In this document: in pieces, positions 55,682-64,000 of the stretch
Position numbering within the stretch: the first letter of the stretch is position 1
Layout: every line of letters starts with the position of its first letter
Origin: Amycolatopsis methanolica 239
Lineage (GTDB): Bacteria; Actinomycetota; Actinomycetes; Mycobacteriales; Pseudonocardiaceae
NCBI RefSeq assembly: GCF_000739085.1
Contig: NZ_CP009110.1
Location: 3,472,001 to 3,536,000, forward strand
DNA: 64,000 nt
Reading direction: 5' to 3'
Made by a program: the position numbers and the translations under genes
Notes under the pieces: model-generated
Told to the model about the DNA's origin: nothing
Seen by the model: the letters and a program-made list of their open reading frames with translations, nothing else
Database searches by the model: none

Positions 55682-55915
55682 ATGGTTCGCCTGCGGCGGG
55701 TGGCACCTCCCGTCGTGCCACCCGTCTTCGGCGCGCTGGCCCGGGTGCGGCAGGCGCGCGTGTTCCACCCGCATGGTGTCCTGCTGCGCGGCACCCTGGA
55801 GACCCTGGCCTCGGTGAGTTCCCGCTGCCGCGCAGCGGGCCGGTGGTGGCGCGACTGTCCAAAGGGGCCGGTATGCTTCGCTGTCCGGCCTGCGGGAGCC
55901 CGCCTACCAGTGCGG
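55682..55915 (+). pseudogene. Remnant of an actinobacterial catalase-like-fold 'phosphodiesterase' gene
   Basis: In this 389-base gap the frame from ATG 55682 reads VFGALARVRQARVFHPHGVL and LLRGTLE, and after a shift near 55815, FPLPRSGPVVARLSKGAG. These are adjacent pieces of the start of a widespread actinobacterial protein annotated as phosphodiesterase. The sequence then decays after about 80 codons. I recognise the family only from these motifs, so the call is tentative. Nothing else was found up to 56021. Confidence 0.35.
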
Positions 55916-56021
55916 CCGCGCGGGTCGCCGCTAGGCCGGTGCTCCGACGGACGCTCCGCCACTCAGCGGACCGTGGCCTGGCCGCAATCGCGTCGCGCTC
56001 GGTGTTGCGGCGCGCCGGGAA

Positions 56022-56963
56022 TCAGCCGGTTTCCGGTACGCGGAACGCGGCATCGGCGACCCGCAACGGCATCCCGAGCGCGTGGCTGTAGGTGCGCGTC
56101 CACGCCAGCCGCCGTTCCATCTCCTCGCCCTGAACCGTGCACCGCGACCCCATCGCGGCCCGGTAGGCCTCCCCGGCGGCGTCCGCGGCGGCCTCGGCCT
56201 GACGGTGCGCCTGCGTGGCCAGCCGCCGTCGCCGGGCCTCGGCGCTGGTCAGGATCTCCTCGGCCAGCAGTTGCGCCCGCGTCAGCAACGCGACCGCCTG
56301 CTCGTCCACCGTCGGCACGCCGTCGCGGGCGTCGCGGGCCCGAAGCCGCGCGACCTCCGCGCGCAGGCGCGCCGCCTCGCGGTCGCGGGTGGCCAGTTCG
56401 TCGGCCAGCCGCCGCTGGAAGTCGTGCACGTCGCCGCGATCGAAACCCCGCCGGTGCCAGGGCGCGCGCCGGAACGGGCGGGCCCGCACGCGGTCCGCGG
56501 TCAGCCCGTTGCGTGCCCCCGTTCCGGTGTCCGGCGGCGGGAGCAGCACGCTCTGCCGTCCCTGGCCGCGCACTTCGGCGTTGGTCATCACCTCGGCGAC
56601 CACCGCGTACGCGCTGGTCCAGTCCGCGGCCAGCTCCGGGGTCCACCGTTCGCCGAGGAAGTGCTCGAGGGTGGCCAGCAGCGCCTGCCCGACCACCGGG
56701 TAGTGCTCCGGACGCACCCCGGCCTCGCGGTGCGTGCGGCCCAGCCGGCGCAGGTAGGGGACCGCGGCGTCGAGGTCGTCGACGTGGGTGACGATCTGCC
56801 CGAGCGCGGAGACGAACCGGGTCCGCTGCGACGCGAGCGACACCGGGAACAGATCCCGCAGTGACGGGCGGAGCAGGAACAGCGTCGCGTAGAACCACAG
56901 CGGGACCTCGTCACCGCGCTCGGCGACGGTGGCCCAGCTCGCCCGTAGTCGGGGGATGTCCAC
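56022..56963 (-). CDS. Globin domain fused to DivIVA-like coiled coil
   Basis: A 313-aa protein. Residues 1-140 are a flavohaemoglobin-type globin: the B10 Tyr is Y25 (WFYATLFLLRPSLRDLF), and the proximal F8 His is H78 (GRTHREAGVRPEHYPVVGQA). No FAD/NAD reductase domain follows. Instead, after a linker, GFDRGDVHDFQRRLADELAT starts a DivIVA-like segment and a charged coiled coil (AARLRAEVARLRARDARD; QAVALLTRAQLLAEEILTSA). DivIVA-type coils polymerise at curved membrane and poles. A haem oxygen or NO binder tethered to a polar scaffold is therefore conceivable. GTG 56963 is chosen by family start; longer readings are low-complexity. It stands alone on the minus strand near hypoxia-type genes. 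Confidence 0.8.
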   Translation of the reverse strand: MDIPRLRASWATVAERGDEVPLWFYATLFLLRPSLRDLFPVSLASQRTRFVSALGQIVTHVDDLDAAVPYLRRLGRTHREAGVRPEHYPVVGQALLATLEHFLGERWTPELAADWTSAYAVVAEVMTNAEVRGQGRQSVLLPPPDTGTGARNGLTADRVRARPFRRAPWHRRGFDRGDVHDFQRRLADELATRDREAARLRAEVARLRARDARDGVPTVDEQAVALLTRAQLLAEEILTSAEARRRRLATQAHRQAEAAADAAGEAYRAAMGSRCTVQGEEMERRLAWTRTYSHALGMPLRVADAAFRVPETG

Positions 56964-57128
56964 GGCGGCTAGCGCGCCTCCCCGGCGATGACCGGGCGGC
57001 CCCGGTCGGTGCGGCCCATTTCGCGCTGGTCCTTCCCTTGACGAATGCCAGGAGCCTAGGACCGGCCATTCGCCAAGGGAAGGGTTTCCAGCAGTGGAAA
57101 AAGGTTTCACGAATCGTGGCGGAAGCGG

Positions 57129-58982
57129 TCAGCCCCGGCGGTAGCGCAGCCCGTACCCGTAGGGGAACAGCGGGTCCTGCCCGTCGCCGACGTTGATCGG
57201 CTGCTGCGCGGCGCTGCGCATCCAGGTCACCGGCAGCTTCCCGGCCGGGTTGTAGTCGCCGAACAGCACGTCGGCGACACCGCCGCCCTCGGTGCCCGGA
57301 AGCCACGACGCCAGCAGCGCGTCCCAGCCGGGCAGTTCCGCCGCGATGTCCAGCGGACGGCCGGACACGAGCACGACCACCACCGGCACCCCGGAACCCT
57401 TGAGCCGCCGCAGGGTCGCCAGGTCCTCGGCGTCCAGGCCCATGCCGGCCGGCCGGTCGCCCATGAACTCCGCGTACGGGGTCTCGCCGACCACCGCGAC
57501 CGCGACGTCGTAGCTGCCGTCGATGCCGGCGCCGTTCCGGTCGTAGGTGACCGCGCTGGAGCGCGCCTTGTCGCGGATCCCTTGCAGGATCGTGGTTCCC
57601 GGCGTGATCGGCCCGCTGGAGCCCTGCCAGGTGATCGTCCAGCCGCCGCTCTGGTTGCCGATGTCGTCGGCGTTCTTGCCCGCCACGAAGATCTTCTGCC
57701 CGTTCTTGCCGAGCGGCAGCACGCCGCCGTCGTTCTTGAGCAGCACCTGCGACTCGCGCACCGCCTGCCGCGCCAGCGCCCGGTGTTCGGCGCTGCCCAC
57801 GGTCGCGGTGTATCGGCGGTCGGTGAAGGGCCGTTCGAACAGCCCGAGCTGGAACTTCTTGGTCAGGATGCGGCGGTTGGCGTCGTCGATGCGGCTCATC
57901 GGCACCCGGCCCGCCTGCACCTCGGCCCGTAGCGTGTCGATGAAACTCACGTAGTCGTAGGGCACCATCACCATGTCCACGCCCGCGTTGATCGAGGTCC
58001 GGACCTCTTCGGCGGTGAAGCCCTCCTGGCCGTCGATCTTGTCGATGCCCTGCCAGTCGGACACGACGAATCCGGAGAAGCCGAGCTCACCCTTGAGCAC
58101 ATCGGTGATCAGGTAGCGGTTGGCGTGCATCTTCACGCCGTTCCAGCTGCTGTAGGAGATCATCACCGACCCGACACCGCGCCGGACCGCGGCGCGGAAC
58201 GGCGGCAGGTGGATGGCGCGCAACTGCTGCTCGGTGAGCTCGGTGTCGCCCTGGTCCACACCACCGGTGGTGCCGCCGTCGCCGACGTAGTGCTTGGCGG
58301 TGGCCAGGATCGATCCCTTGTCCGACGACGACCTGCCCTGCAGGCCGTCGATGATCGTGGTCATCGACGAGGCGAGTTCCGGGGTCTCGCCGAAGGACTC
58401 GTAGGTGCGGCCCCAGCGGTCGTTGCGGGCCACGCACAGGCACGGCGCGAAGTCCCAGTCCACGCCGGTGCCCGACACCTCTTCGGCCACGGCGCCGCCG
58501 ATGCGGCCCACCAGCTTCGGGTCGCGGGTCGCGCCGAGGCCGATGTTGTGCGGGAAGATCGTGGCGCCGTGGACGTTGTTGTGGCCGTGCACGGCGTCCA
58601 CGCCGTAGATGATCGGGATGCGCAGGGGAGAGGTCAGCGCGGCGCGCTGGAACCCGTCGTACATGTCGGCCCACGACTGGGCGGTGTTCGGCGTGGGCAC
58701 CGAGCCGCCGCCGGACAGCAGCGACCCGAGCCGGTGGGTCGCGATGTCGGCCGGGTCGGTGATGGCGCCGCGCTCGGCCTGGGTCATCTGGCCGAGCTTG
58801 TCGTCCAGGCTCATGCGGGACAGCAGGTCGGCCACCCGCACCGGGACCGGCTTGCCCGTGTCGAGGTAGGCGGGGCGGTGCTGGACGGGCGCCGCCGACA
58901 CCGTGGTCGCGCCGGAGACGAGCGCGACGGTGGCGGCGAGCACGGCGAAGAGGGTTTTCCGGCGAACAGATCGGGGTCTCAT
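57129..58982 (-). CDS. Secreted beta-glucosidase, glycoside hydrolase family 3
   Basis: A 617-aa exported enzyme with signal peptide RRKTLFAVLAATVALVSGAT, cut after VSAA. The N-terminal barrel contains IPIIYGVDAVHGHNNVHGAT and KHYVGDGGTTGG, and the nucleophile Asp is in GFVVSDWQGIDKI. The C-terminal alpha/beta sandwich contains VAVVGETPYAEFMGDRPAGM and LVSGRPLDI. It probably releases glucose from beta-glucans or cellobiose outside the cell. AAGGAGG precedes ATG 58982. A perfect palindrome 29 bases upstream suggests LacI-type control. Confidence 0.92.
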   Translation of the reverse strand: MRPRSVRRKTLFAVLAATVALVSGATTVSAAPVQHRPAYLDTGKPVPVRVADLLSRMSLDDKLGQMTQAERGAITDPADIATHRLGSLLSGGGSVPTPNTAQSWADMYDGFQRAALTSPLRIPIIYGVDAVHGHNNVHGATIFPHNIGLGATRDPKLVGRIGGAVAEEVSGTGVDWDFAPCLCVARNDRWGRTYESFGETPELASSMTTIIDGLQGRSSSDKGSILATAKHYVGDGGTTGGVDQGDTELTEQQLRAIHLPPFRAAVRRGVGSVMISYSSWNGVKMHANRYLITDVLKGELGFSGFVVSDWQGIDKIDGQEGFTAEEVRTSINAGVDMVMVPYDYVSFIDTLRAEVQAGRVPMSRIDDANRRILTKKFQLGLFERPFTDRRYTATVGSAEHRALARQAVRESQVLLKNDGGVLPLGKNGQKIFVAGKNADDIGNQSGGWTITWQGSSGPITPGTTILQGIRDKARSSAVTYDRNGAGIDGSYDVAVAVVGETPYAEFMGDRPAGMGLDAEDLATLRRLKGSGVPVVVVLVSGRPLDIAAELPGWDALLASWLPGTEGGGVADVLFGDYNPAGKLPVTWMRSAAQQPINVGDGQDPLFPYGYGLRYRRG

Positions 58983-59010
58983 CCGTGGTCCTCCTTGACG
59001 CATCGGATTT

Positions 59011-59025
59011 GTTGCCGCGGGCAAC
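59011..59025. promoter_or_regulatory. Palindrome upstream of beta-glucosidase
   Basis: GTTGCC-GCG-GGCAAC, a perfect 6-bp dyad, 29 bases before the ATG. CG-centred dyads of this kind are typical LacI/GalR operators that control sugar-degradation genes in actinomycetes. The cognate regulator is not in the window. Confidence 0.5.
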
Positions 59026-59114
59026 TTAATGGCCCTGATGTAACCTAGCCCACACTTCCGGGAGAGGTCCAGACCTCTGTTCGGCCCACGACTTCCGTCG
59101 GTAGGTTGGATGAC

Positions 59115-59639
59115 ATGGCAAGGCCGAACAGCACCGTCGTCGTGCTCGCCGGGGCCGGCGTGGACAAGGTCATGGCCGGGCTCGACGGCCTGGCCAACGT
59201 GCACGTGGCGGCGTCGGGGGACGCGGCCGCCCTGGCGTCGCACGCCGCGTACGTGGTGCACGACCGGGACCCGCTCGCCGCGGTCGCGCAGGCGTGGGCC
59301 GGGTTCTTCGACCGGCAGGCGCCCGCCGGCGCACTGGAGGCCGCGATCGAAAGCGCGGTCGCCGACCTCCAGTGCGGCGTCACGCTGCTGCCCGACTACT
59401 ACGTCGTGCTCGACCCGGAATCCCTGCCGCCCACGGGGAAGCACTGGTGGCTGGGCGTGCTCGCGGGCGCCGCGCCCAGCCGCGTCGTCCCGGCCGCGCG
59501 GACGGCGTCCGCCGTGCGGGAAGCGCTCTCCCGGCTGCCGTCGGGCCGGTGGTGGCCCGACGACGTGGAGACCTGGCTAAGCGGCCTGGTCCGCGTGGTG
59601 CCAGACCAGGCCGGCCTGCCCCGGCCGGCTCAGGGCTGA
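59115..59639 (+). CDS. Conserved hypothetical protein
   Basis: A 174-aa protein with no domain I recognise. It opens like an alpha/beta fold ([20 protein letters not shown]), is rich in Ala and Trp ([36 protein letters not shown]) and has no signal peptide or membrane helix. ATG 59115 is taken as start; a TTG nine bases earlier is possible. It overlaps the convergent CoA-transferase gene by ten bases and is divergent from the beta-glucosidase. Confidence 0.7.
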   Translation: MARPNSTVVVLAGAGVDKVMAGLDGLANVHVAASGDAAALASHAAYVVHDRDPLAAVAQAWAGFFDRQAPAGALEAAIESAVADLQCGVTLLPDYYVVLDPESLPPTGKHWWLGVLAGAAPSRVVPAARTASAVREALSRLPSGRWWPDDVETWLSGLVRVVPDQAGLPRPAQG

Positions 59640-60730
59640 AGACCCCAGTCCCGGATCACGGCCTCGGTGTCCGCACCCGGCGTGGTCGGCGCCGACGGCT
59701 CGGCGCTGGGCGTCCGGGAGAACCGCGGCGCGGGCGCGGCCTGGGTCGCGCCGTTGATGTCCCGCACCGAGCCGCGCGCGGTCAGGTGCTCGTTCTCCGC
59801 CGCCTCGGCGAAGGACAGCACCGGTGTCACGCACGCGTCCGTCCCGGCGAACACCGCCGTCCACTCGTCGCGGGTGCGGGAGGCGATGACCTCGGTGAAC
59901 CGTTCCCGCAGCTTCGGCCAGCCGGAGCGGTCGCCCTGCGCGGGCAGGTCCTCACCGTCCAGGCCGAGGCCCTTGAGCAGCTCGGCGTAGAACTGCGGCT
60001 CCAGCGCGCCCACCGCGATGTACTCGCCGTCGGCGCAGCGGTAGGTGTCGTAGAACGGGCAGCCAGTGTCCAGCAGGTTCGTGCCCGGCTCGTCGGCCCA
60101 CGCGCCCTGCGCCCGAAGCGCCCACACCATCTGCAGCAGCACGCTCGCGCCGTCGACCATGGCCGCGTCCACCACCTGGCCCCGCCCGGAGCTCGCCCGC
60201 TCCACCAGCGCCGCCAGCACCCCGGTGACCAGGAACATCGAGCCGCCGCCGAAGTCGCCGACCAGGTTCAGCGCCGGGATCGGCTTGCCGCCGGTGTCGC
60301 GGACCGCGTGCAGCGCGCCGGTCAGGGAGATGTAGTTGATGTCGTGCCCGGCCTGCTTCGCCATCGGGCCGTCCTGGCCCCATCCAGTCATGCGGCCGTA
60401 GACCAGGCGCGGGTTGCGGGCGAAGCAGTCCTCCGGGCCGACGCCGAGCCGCTCGGCCACCCCCGGCCGGAAACCCTCCAGCAGCACGTCCGTCTTCTCA
60501 ACCAGCTGCTCCACCAGCCGCTTGCCCTCGGGGGTCTTCAGATCGGCCGCGATCGAGCGGCGGCCGCGCAGCAGGTGGTCCCGCGCCTCCGGCGGCAGCA
60601 CCTGCAGGCCACCCGAGGGCCGCTCGACGCGCACCACGTCCGCCCCCAGGTCGGCGAGGATCATCGCCGCGTGCGGTCCCGGGCCGATGCCCGCCAGTTC
60701 CAGCACCTTGATCCCCGCCAGCGGCCCCAT
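59630..60730 (-). CDS. CaiB/BaiF family III CoA transferase, alpha-methylacyl-CoA racemase-like
   Basis: A 366-aa enzyme. [20 protein letters not shown] is the conserved start, [20 protein letters not shown] and [20 protein letters not shown] follow, and [20 protein letters not shown] contains the Asp. The His of AGHDINY and the Asp of GDFGGG match the His/Asp acid-base pair of alpha-methylacyl-CoA racemases, which epimerise 2-methylacyl-CoA so that branched or sterol side chains enter beta-oxidation. ATG 60730 suits the family; an upstream start at 60829 adds no similarity. Confidence 0.9.
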   Translation of the reverse strand: MGPLAGIKVLELAGIGPGPHAAMILADLGADVVRVERPSGGLQVLPPEARDHLLRGRRSIAADLKTPEGKRLVEQLVEKTDVLLEGFRPGVAERLGVGPEDCFARNPRLVYGRMTGWGQDGPMAKQAGHDINYISLTGALHAVRDTGGKPIPALNLVGDFGGGSMFLVTGVLAALVERASSGRGQVVDAAMVDGASVLLQMVWALRAQGAWADEPGTNLLDTGCPFYDTYRCADGEYIAVGALEPQFYAELLKGLGLDGEDLPAQGDRSGWPKLRERFTEVIASRTRDEWTAVFAGTDACVTPVLSFAEAAENEHLTARGSVRDINGATQAAPAPRFSRTPSAEPSAPTTPGADTEAVIRDWGLQP

Positions 60731-60898
60731 CGGCACTGCTCCCCACTCGTCGTCGTGCAAGTGCCCCGGATTGTGCCAGGCGCGGACGCGCAGCGGATGT
60801 GGCGCATTCCACCGCGCTACACGGACCACTCACGAAACCAGGCGCATCATGGAGTGAGGGCGCTCGCGCCGGGCGCCGCCGTGGTGAGGGAGCTGCCG

Positions 60899-61576
60899 AT
60901 GCCCTACCAAGACCTGGGAGCGTTCATCTGGCCCATCATGGTGCTGATCTGGGTGCTCGCCGCCTCCTACTCGCGCGCCGCGATGCACCACCGCTGGCAG
61001 ACCCGCGCCCGCCCAGCGCCCACCCGCCCACCAGGGCGGCCCATCGACGCCCCTGACGCGGCCGCCTCGCTGCGCGTGCTGTGGGACGCCGCGCGCGAGC
61101 GCTACGCCCGGATCGCGGGGGAGTACGGCGACTACGAGTCCGACCCCAAACAGGTGCTGCGCCGGCCCGCGCTGGCCGACCCGGCCGTGCCCTCGACCAG
61201 CCGGTTCATCGACGCCTTCCACGAGGCCATGGCCCTGCACACCGAGACCTACCCGCCCACCGACGTGGCCCGCAAGTACGTCGAGGCCACCGAAACCGCC
61301 GAAAAGGCCTGGACAGCGGCCTGCGTAGCCGCCGAGAAGCTGCGCGCCTCCCGGTTCACCACCGACGAGCGGGCGCTGATCAACCAGGGCATCAAGCTGC
61401 TCGAACTCGCCGAGGGCGCCGCCACTCCCGCCGAGCAGGAGGCCGCCTTCGCCGCCGCGCGGCAGGTGCTCGCCAAGCTCGAACGCAGCGCAGGCACCCG
61501 GCTCGACTGGCGCGTGCCACGCCCCGCGCGCCAGACCATCGACCGCCTCGGCAGGCCGCCGCTGCCCCCGGCATGA
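60899..61576 (+). CDS. Single-span membrane-anchored hypothetical protein
   Basis: A 225-aa protein with one N-terminal helix (GAFIWPIMVLIWVLAASYSR) and a long helical, charged cytoplasmic part (KYVEATETAEKAWTAACVAA; AAFAAARQVLAKLERSAG). No known domain. ATG 60899 follows GAGGGAGC; GTGs at 60881/60884 are alternatives. Repeated Glu/Ala helices suggest a coiled or scaffolding role. It ends at 61576, and the hairpin at 61724 closes the transcript. Confidence 0.7.
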   Translation: MPYQDLGAFIWPIMVLIWVLAASYSRAAMHHRWQTRARPAPTRPPGRPIDAPDAAASLRVLWDAARERYARIAGEYGDYESDPKQVLRRPALADPAVPSTSRFIDAFHEAMALHTETYPPTDVARKYVEATETAEKAWTAACVAAEKLRASRFTTDERALINQGIKLLELAEGAATPAEQEAAFAAARQVLAKLERSAGTRLDWRVPRPARQTIDRLGRPPLPPA

Positions 61577-61723
61577 AGGCCCACGCGGGGGCCGCACCGC
61601 CGACCTGACGAAGGGCGCCCGCCCGGGGGCGGGCTGCCGTCCACGCCCCGGCAATGTGGGAGGGCGGCCGCGCGCGGCGAAGCTGCCGAGATTCGCCCGC
61701 CAGGCGCTCCACCCCCGGGTATG

Positions 61724-61757
61724 GTGAAGGGCCCGGCGTGCGCCGGGCCCTTCACCA
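61724..61757. terminator. Bidirectional hairpin between convergent genes
   Basis: Fifteen perfect pairs: GGTGAAGGGCCCGGC (61724-61738) with 61743-61757, loop GTGC. It is midway between the convergent hypothetical gene and the ChaB-like gene. No clear T run, so it may rely on stem strength or Rho. Confidence 0.65.
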
Positions 61758-61771
61758 ACCAGTACCTGCTA

Positions 61772-62170
61772 CTACCGGCGAGCCTTCGCGGTCTCCCTGT
61801 TGTTGGCCTTCTGGATCGCCTTGACCAGCTCGTTCTTGTTCATCGACGAGCGGCCCTTGATGTCCAGCTGCTTGGCCACGTCGTACAGGTGCTGCTTGCT
61901 GGCCGAGGCGTCCACACCACCGGCGGTCTTCGTCGGCTTGCGCCCCGCGCCCCGCGCGGCCTGCTTGTCCGACGGGCCCTTGCTGCCCTTCTCCTCCCAG
62001 TGGTCGCCGACCTTCTCGAACGAGTGCTTCAGCGACGCGTACGCCGTCTGGTGCGCGCGCCGCCCCTCGCCGTAGGTCTCCACCGCCGAGTCGTGGGTCT
62101 TCACCCACGTGTCCTGCGCCTTCTTCGACGACCGCTTCAGCGTGCTGGGCAGGGCTTCACGTCCAGGCAT
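61772..62170 (-). CDS. ChaB/Rho-N-like small basic protein
   Basis: A 132-aa basic protein. The first half, PSTLKRSSKKAQDTWVKTHD and HQTAYASLKHSFEKVGDHWE, is ChaB-like; the second, KQHLYDVAKQLDIKGRSSMN then KNELVKAIQKA, is a Rho-N/SAP-like nucleic-acid-binding motif. This combination is common in actinomycetes and may bind DNA or RNA under stress. AGGAGGTG precedes ATG 62170. A short acidic gene and an SDR lie upstream on the same strand. Confidence 0.82.
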   Translation of the reverse strand: MPGREALPSTLKRSSKKAQDTWVKTHDSAVETYGEGRRAHQTAYASLKHSFEKVGDHWEEKGSKGPSDKQAARGAGRKPTKTAGGVDASASKQHLYDVAKQLDIKGRSSMNKNELVKAIQKANNRETAKARR

Positions 62171-62228
62171 CGGAGCACCTCCTGTCGCCTCTCGTGCCTG
62201 ACCCACGTTTTCCCGGTACGGCCGTACG

Positions 62229-62501
62229 TCAAACTCCTCCGTCCTCGACCCGCATCGCCTGCTGCTCGGCGCCCCCGGCCGGCCGCTGACGGCCCTGGTC
62301 CTCGCCGATCTCGGTGCCCTCGGCGTCGACCAGCTCGTTGGACCGGTCCGGCGCCGACACCTGCTCGCCCGCGGCCTCGGCGTCCGGCTCGGCCGCCCGG
62401 TCCGGATCCCGCACCCGCCAGATCACCGGGTCCTCCAGCGGCTTCGGCTCGGCGTCCAGCTCCAGGTTCTCCTGCTGCTCCGACACTGGCTCCTGCGGCA
62501 T
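62229..62501 (-). CDS. Small acidic hypothetical protein
   Basis: A 90-aa, strongly acidic, Glu/Asp/Gln-rich and probably disordered protein (EQQENLELDAEPKPLEDPVI). GAGGAGGG precedes the ATG at 62501. No family recognised. Ten bases from the SDR upstream, so in the same operon. Confidence 0.6.
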   Translation of the reverse strand: MPQEPVSEQQENLELDAEPKPLEDPVIWRVRDPDRAAEPDAEAAGEQVSAPDRSNELVDAEGTEIGEDQGRQRPAGGAEQQAMRVEDGGV

Positions 62502-62510
62502 GTTCCCTCC

Positions 62511-63356
62511 TCAGCCCGGCATGGTCTCGCCGCCGAGCGCGGCGAGCACCTCACCGGTGTAGTACGACGACAACTGGTTCGACGCGAAGAACACGAACGA
62601 CGGCGCCAGCTCGTCCGGCTGCGCCGCCCGCCCCATCGGCACCTGCTGCCCGAACTTCTCCACGTGCTCCGGTGACATGGTCGCCGGGATCAGCGGTGTC
62701 CACACCGGACCCGGCGCGACCGCGTTGATCCGCACGCCCCGGCCGGCCAGCGCCTGCGCCATCGCGTAGGTCCACGCGATCACCGCGCCCTTGGTGGCCG
62801 AGTAGTCGATCAGGGACTTGTTGCCGCGCAACCCGTTCACCGACGCGGTGTTCACGATGGACGAACCCTCGCCCAGGTGCGGCAGCGCCGCGTGCGTCAC
62901 CCGGAAGTAGCTGTGGACGTTCACGTCGAACGTGCGCGTCCACTGCTCGTCGGTCAGGTCCTCGGGCGAGTCCAGCTCCTGCTGCGTGGCCACGTTGTTG
63001 ACCAGGACCTCCAGCCCGCCGAACTCCCGCACCGTCTCGTCCACGACCTTGCGGCACTGCTCGCGCGAGCCCAGGTCGCCGGGCAGCAGCAGGCAGTGGC
63101 GGCCCTCCTTGCGCACCAGCTCCGCGGTCTCCTCCGCGTCGGCATGCTCGTCCAGGTAGGCGATCGCCACGTCGGCGCCCTCCTTGGCGAACGCGATCGC
63201 GACCGCGCGCCCGATGCCGGAGTCCCCACCGGTCACCAGCGCCCGCTTGTCCCGCAGCAAGCCGCGCCCGGTGTAGTCCGCCATCCGGTCCCGCGGCCGC
63301 GGCTCCATCTCGCCCGTCACGCCCGGCGGTTCCTGCTGCTGGCGTGGCTGTCCCAT
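62511..63356 (-). CDS. SDR oxidoreductase, general-stress type (YhdG/YhxC-like)
   Basis: A 281-aa SDR with an N-terminal hydrophilic extension (QPRQQQEPPGVTGEMEPRPR) found in the stress-induced subgroup. ALVTGGDSGIGRAVAIAFAK is the Rossmann motif, VNNVATQQ the structural one, and the catalytic groups are Ser in NTASVNGLRG and DYSATKGAVIAWTY. It ends in LAALGGETMPG as usual. Precise substrate unknown. ATG 63356 chosen from the family. First of three co-directional genes with the acidic protein and ChaB-like protein. Confidence 0.88.
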   Translation of the reverse strand: MGQPRQQQEPPGVTGEMEPRPRDRMADYTGRGLLRDKRALVTGGDSGIGRAVAIAFAKEGADVAIAYLDEHADAEETAELVRKEGRHCLLLPGDLGSREQCRKVVDETVREFGGLEVLVNNVATQQELDSPEDLTDEQWTRTFDVNVHSYFRVTHAALPHLGEGSSIVNTASVNGLRGNKSLIDYSATKGAVIAWTYAMAQALAGRGVRINAVAPGPVWTPLIPATMSPEHVEKFGQQVPMGRAAQPDELAPSFVFFASNQLSSYYTGEVLAALGGETMPG

Positions 63357-63453
63357 GCGCACACTCCTTCCGCACCTGCCCCGAGGTGTCCCCGCTCCCG
63401 GCGGCACCAAACGCGACGGTTCGCGCCCCCGCCCGCCGGGTATCCACGTGCGC

Positions 63454-64000
63454 ATGAACTCGCCAGCGAGCAAGGGCCTGCGCGTCGTCGTCACCGGCGC
63501 CAGCGGCAACGTGGGCACCAGCACCGTCGAGGCGCTCAGCCGCGACCCCGCCGTCGCGTCGATCCTCGGCGTGGTCCGTCGCGAACCGGAGTGGCGTGTG
63601 CCGAAGCTGGAGTGGCGCATCGCCGACCTGGCCGAGGACCAGATCGCCCACCTGGTGCGCGGCGCCGACGTGGTGATCCACCTGGCGTGGCTGTTCCAGC
63701 CCACCCACGACCCGGCCCTGACCTGGCGGTCCAACGTGCTCGGCGCGATCCGCCTGTTCGAGGCCGTCGCCAGGGAGAACGTGCCAGCCGTGGTGTACTC
63801 CTCGTCGGTCGGCGCCTACTCGCCCGGCCCGAAGGACAGACCGGTCACTGAGAGCTGGCCCACCCACGGCTGGCCCGCGGCCGCCTACCCGCGCGAGAAG
63901 GCTTACCTGGAGCGCTACCTCGACGGGTTCGAGAAGGCCAACCCCGAGGTGCGGGTGGTGCGGCTGCGCCCGGCGTTCATCTTCAAACGGGACGCCGCCT
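63454..64000 (+). CDS. NAD-dependent epimerase/dehydratase, 3' end outside window
   Basis: The frame starting MNSPASKGLRVVVTGASGNV is open to the end of the window (182 codons). TGASGNVGTSTVEALSRD is the extended-SDR nucleotide motif; VIHLAWLFQPTHDP and YSSSVGAYSPGPKDRPV with YPREKAYLERYLDGFE give the Ser and the YxxxK pair. Likely acts on a sugar nucleotide or a similar substrate. Divergent from the stress-type SDR with 97 bases between. Confidence 0.88.
   Translation, partial: MNSPASKGLRVVVTGASGNVGTSTVEALSRDPAVASILGVVRREPEWRVPKLEWRIADLAEDQIAHLVRGADVVIHLAWLFQPTHDPALTWRSNVLGAIRLFEAVARENVPAVVYSSSVGAYSPGPKDRPVTESWPTHGWPAAAYPREKAYLERYLDGFEKANPEVRVVRLRPAFIFKRDAA

Noticed and set aside
55850-55875. 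GTCCAAAGGGGCC as a DevR-like box
   Set aside because: It lies inside the remnant coding sequence for RLSKGAG and is not upstream of a gene at useful distance.

Overview
The window is chromosomal DNA of a very GC-rich actinomycete. GTG starts, strong third-position G/C bias, NDMA-dependent alcohol dehydrogenases, DevR/DevS-type regulators and chaplin-like secreted proteins together suggest a Pseudonocardiales member, with Amycolatopsis as my best guess (inference; no rRNA or tRNA is present to settle it). I see no prophage, insertion sequence, CRISPR array, tRNA or rRNA gene.

Layout. 0-2.3 kb: the tail of an acetoacetate-decarboxylase-family gene, then a tandem duplication of a small secreted chaplin-like gene; each copy is followed by the same pair of strong hairpins. 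2.3-15 kb: a large membrane patatin-like protein, a frameshifted quinone oxidoreductase divergent from an AraC regulator, a 1047-aa AAA regulator-like ATPase, a DrrAB-type drug exporter, an FMN reductase, a broken 2'-5' RNA ligase-like gene and an acyl-CoA synthetase. 15-20 kb: a 38-aa membrane peptide with a DevR-type regulator, an aldo/keto reductase with an MFS exporter and its divergent MarR regulator, and a TetR gene next to a 5'-truncated luciferase-like monooxygenase. 20.4-29.2 kb: a tightly packed eight-gene unit with two NDMA-dependent alcohol dehydrogenases that show gene conversion, a complete peptide/nickel-class ABC importer and a short-chain dehydrogenase. 29.2-34.6 kb: Nudix, VOC, HAD, XRE-cupin, glmS, PadR and GyrI-like genes.

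34.6-57 kb is the most coherent region. It resembles the mycobacterial DosR dormancy regulon: a tandem universal stress protein, a DUF1876 (Rv1738-like) protein, an Rv1733c-like membrane protein, a DevR regulator, a DevS-like double-GAF sensor kinase that keeps the haem-ligand histidine position, an Acg-type nitroreductase, an alcohol dehydrogenase and a decayed acetaldehyde dehydrogenase. It also holds a three-gene formate dehydrogenase whose catalytic subunit is read through an in-frame UGA (selenocysteine) with a SECIS-like hairpin, and a globin fused to a DivIVA-like coiled coil. Several of these genes carry a similar 16-bp palindrome (AGGGNC-N4-GNCCCT type) upstream, which I propose is the DevR box. 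The pattern suggests a hypoxia/redox programme coupling gas sensing to formate and alcohol oxidation. A DUF885 protein, nadE, a CPBP protease and a TetR/epimerase pair are interspersed and may be unrelated.

57-64 kb: a secreted GH3 beta-glucosidase, an alpha-methylacyl-CoA racemase-like CoA transferase, a ChaB/Rho-N-like basic protein, a stress-type SDR and the start of an NAD-dependent epimerase.

Eight or nine genes carry frameshifts, internal deletions or truncations. Some lie at G runs, so assembly indels must be separated from real gene decay before these are treated as biology.
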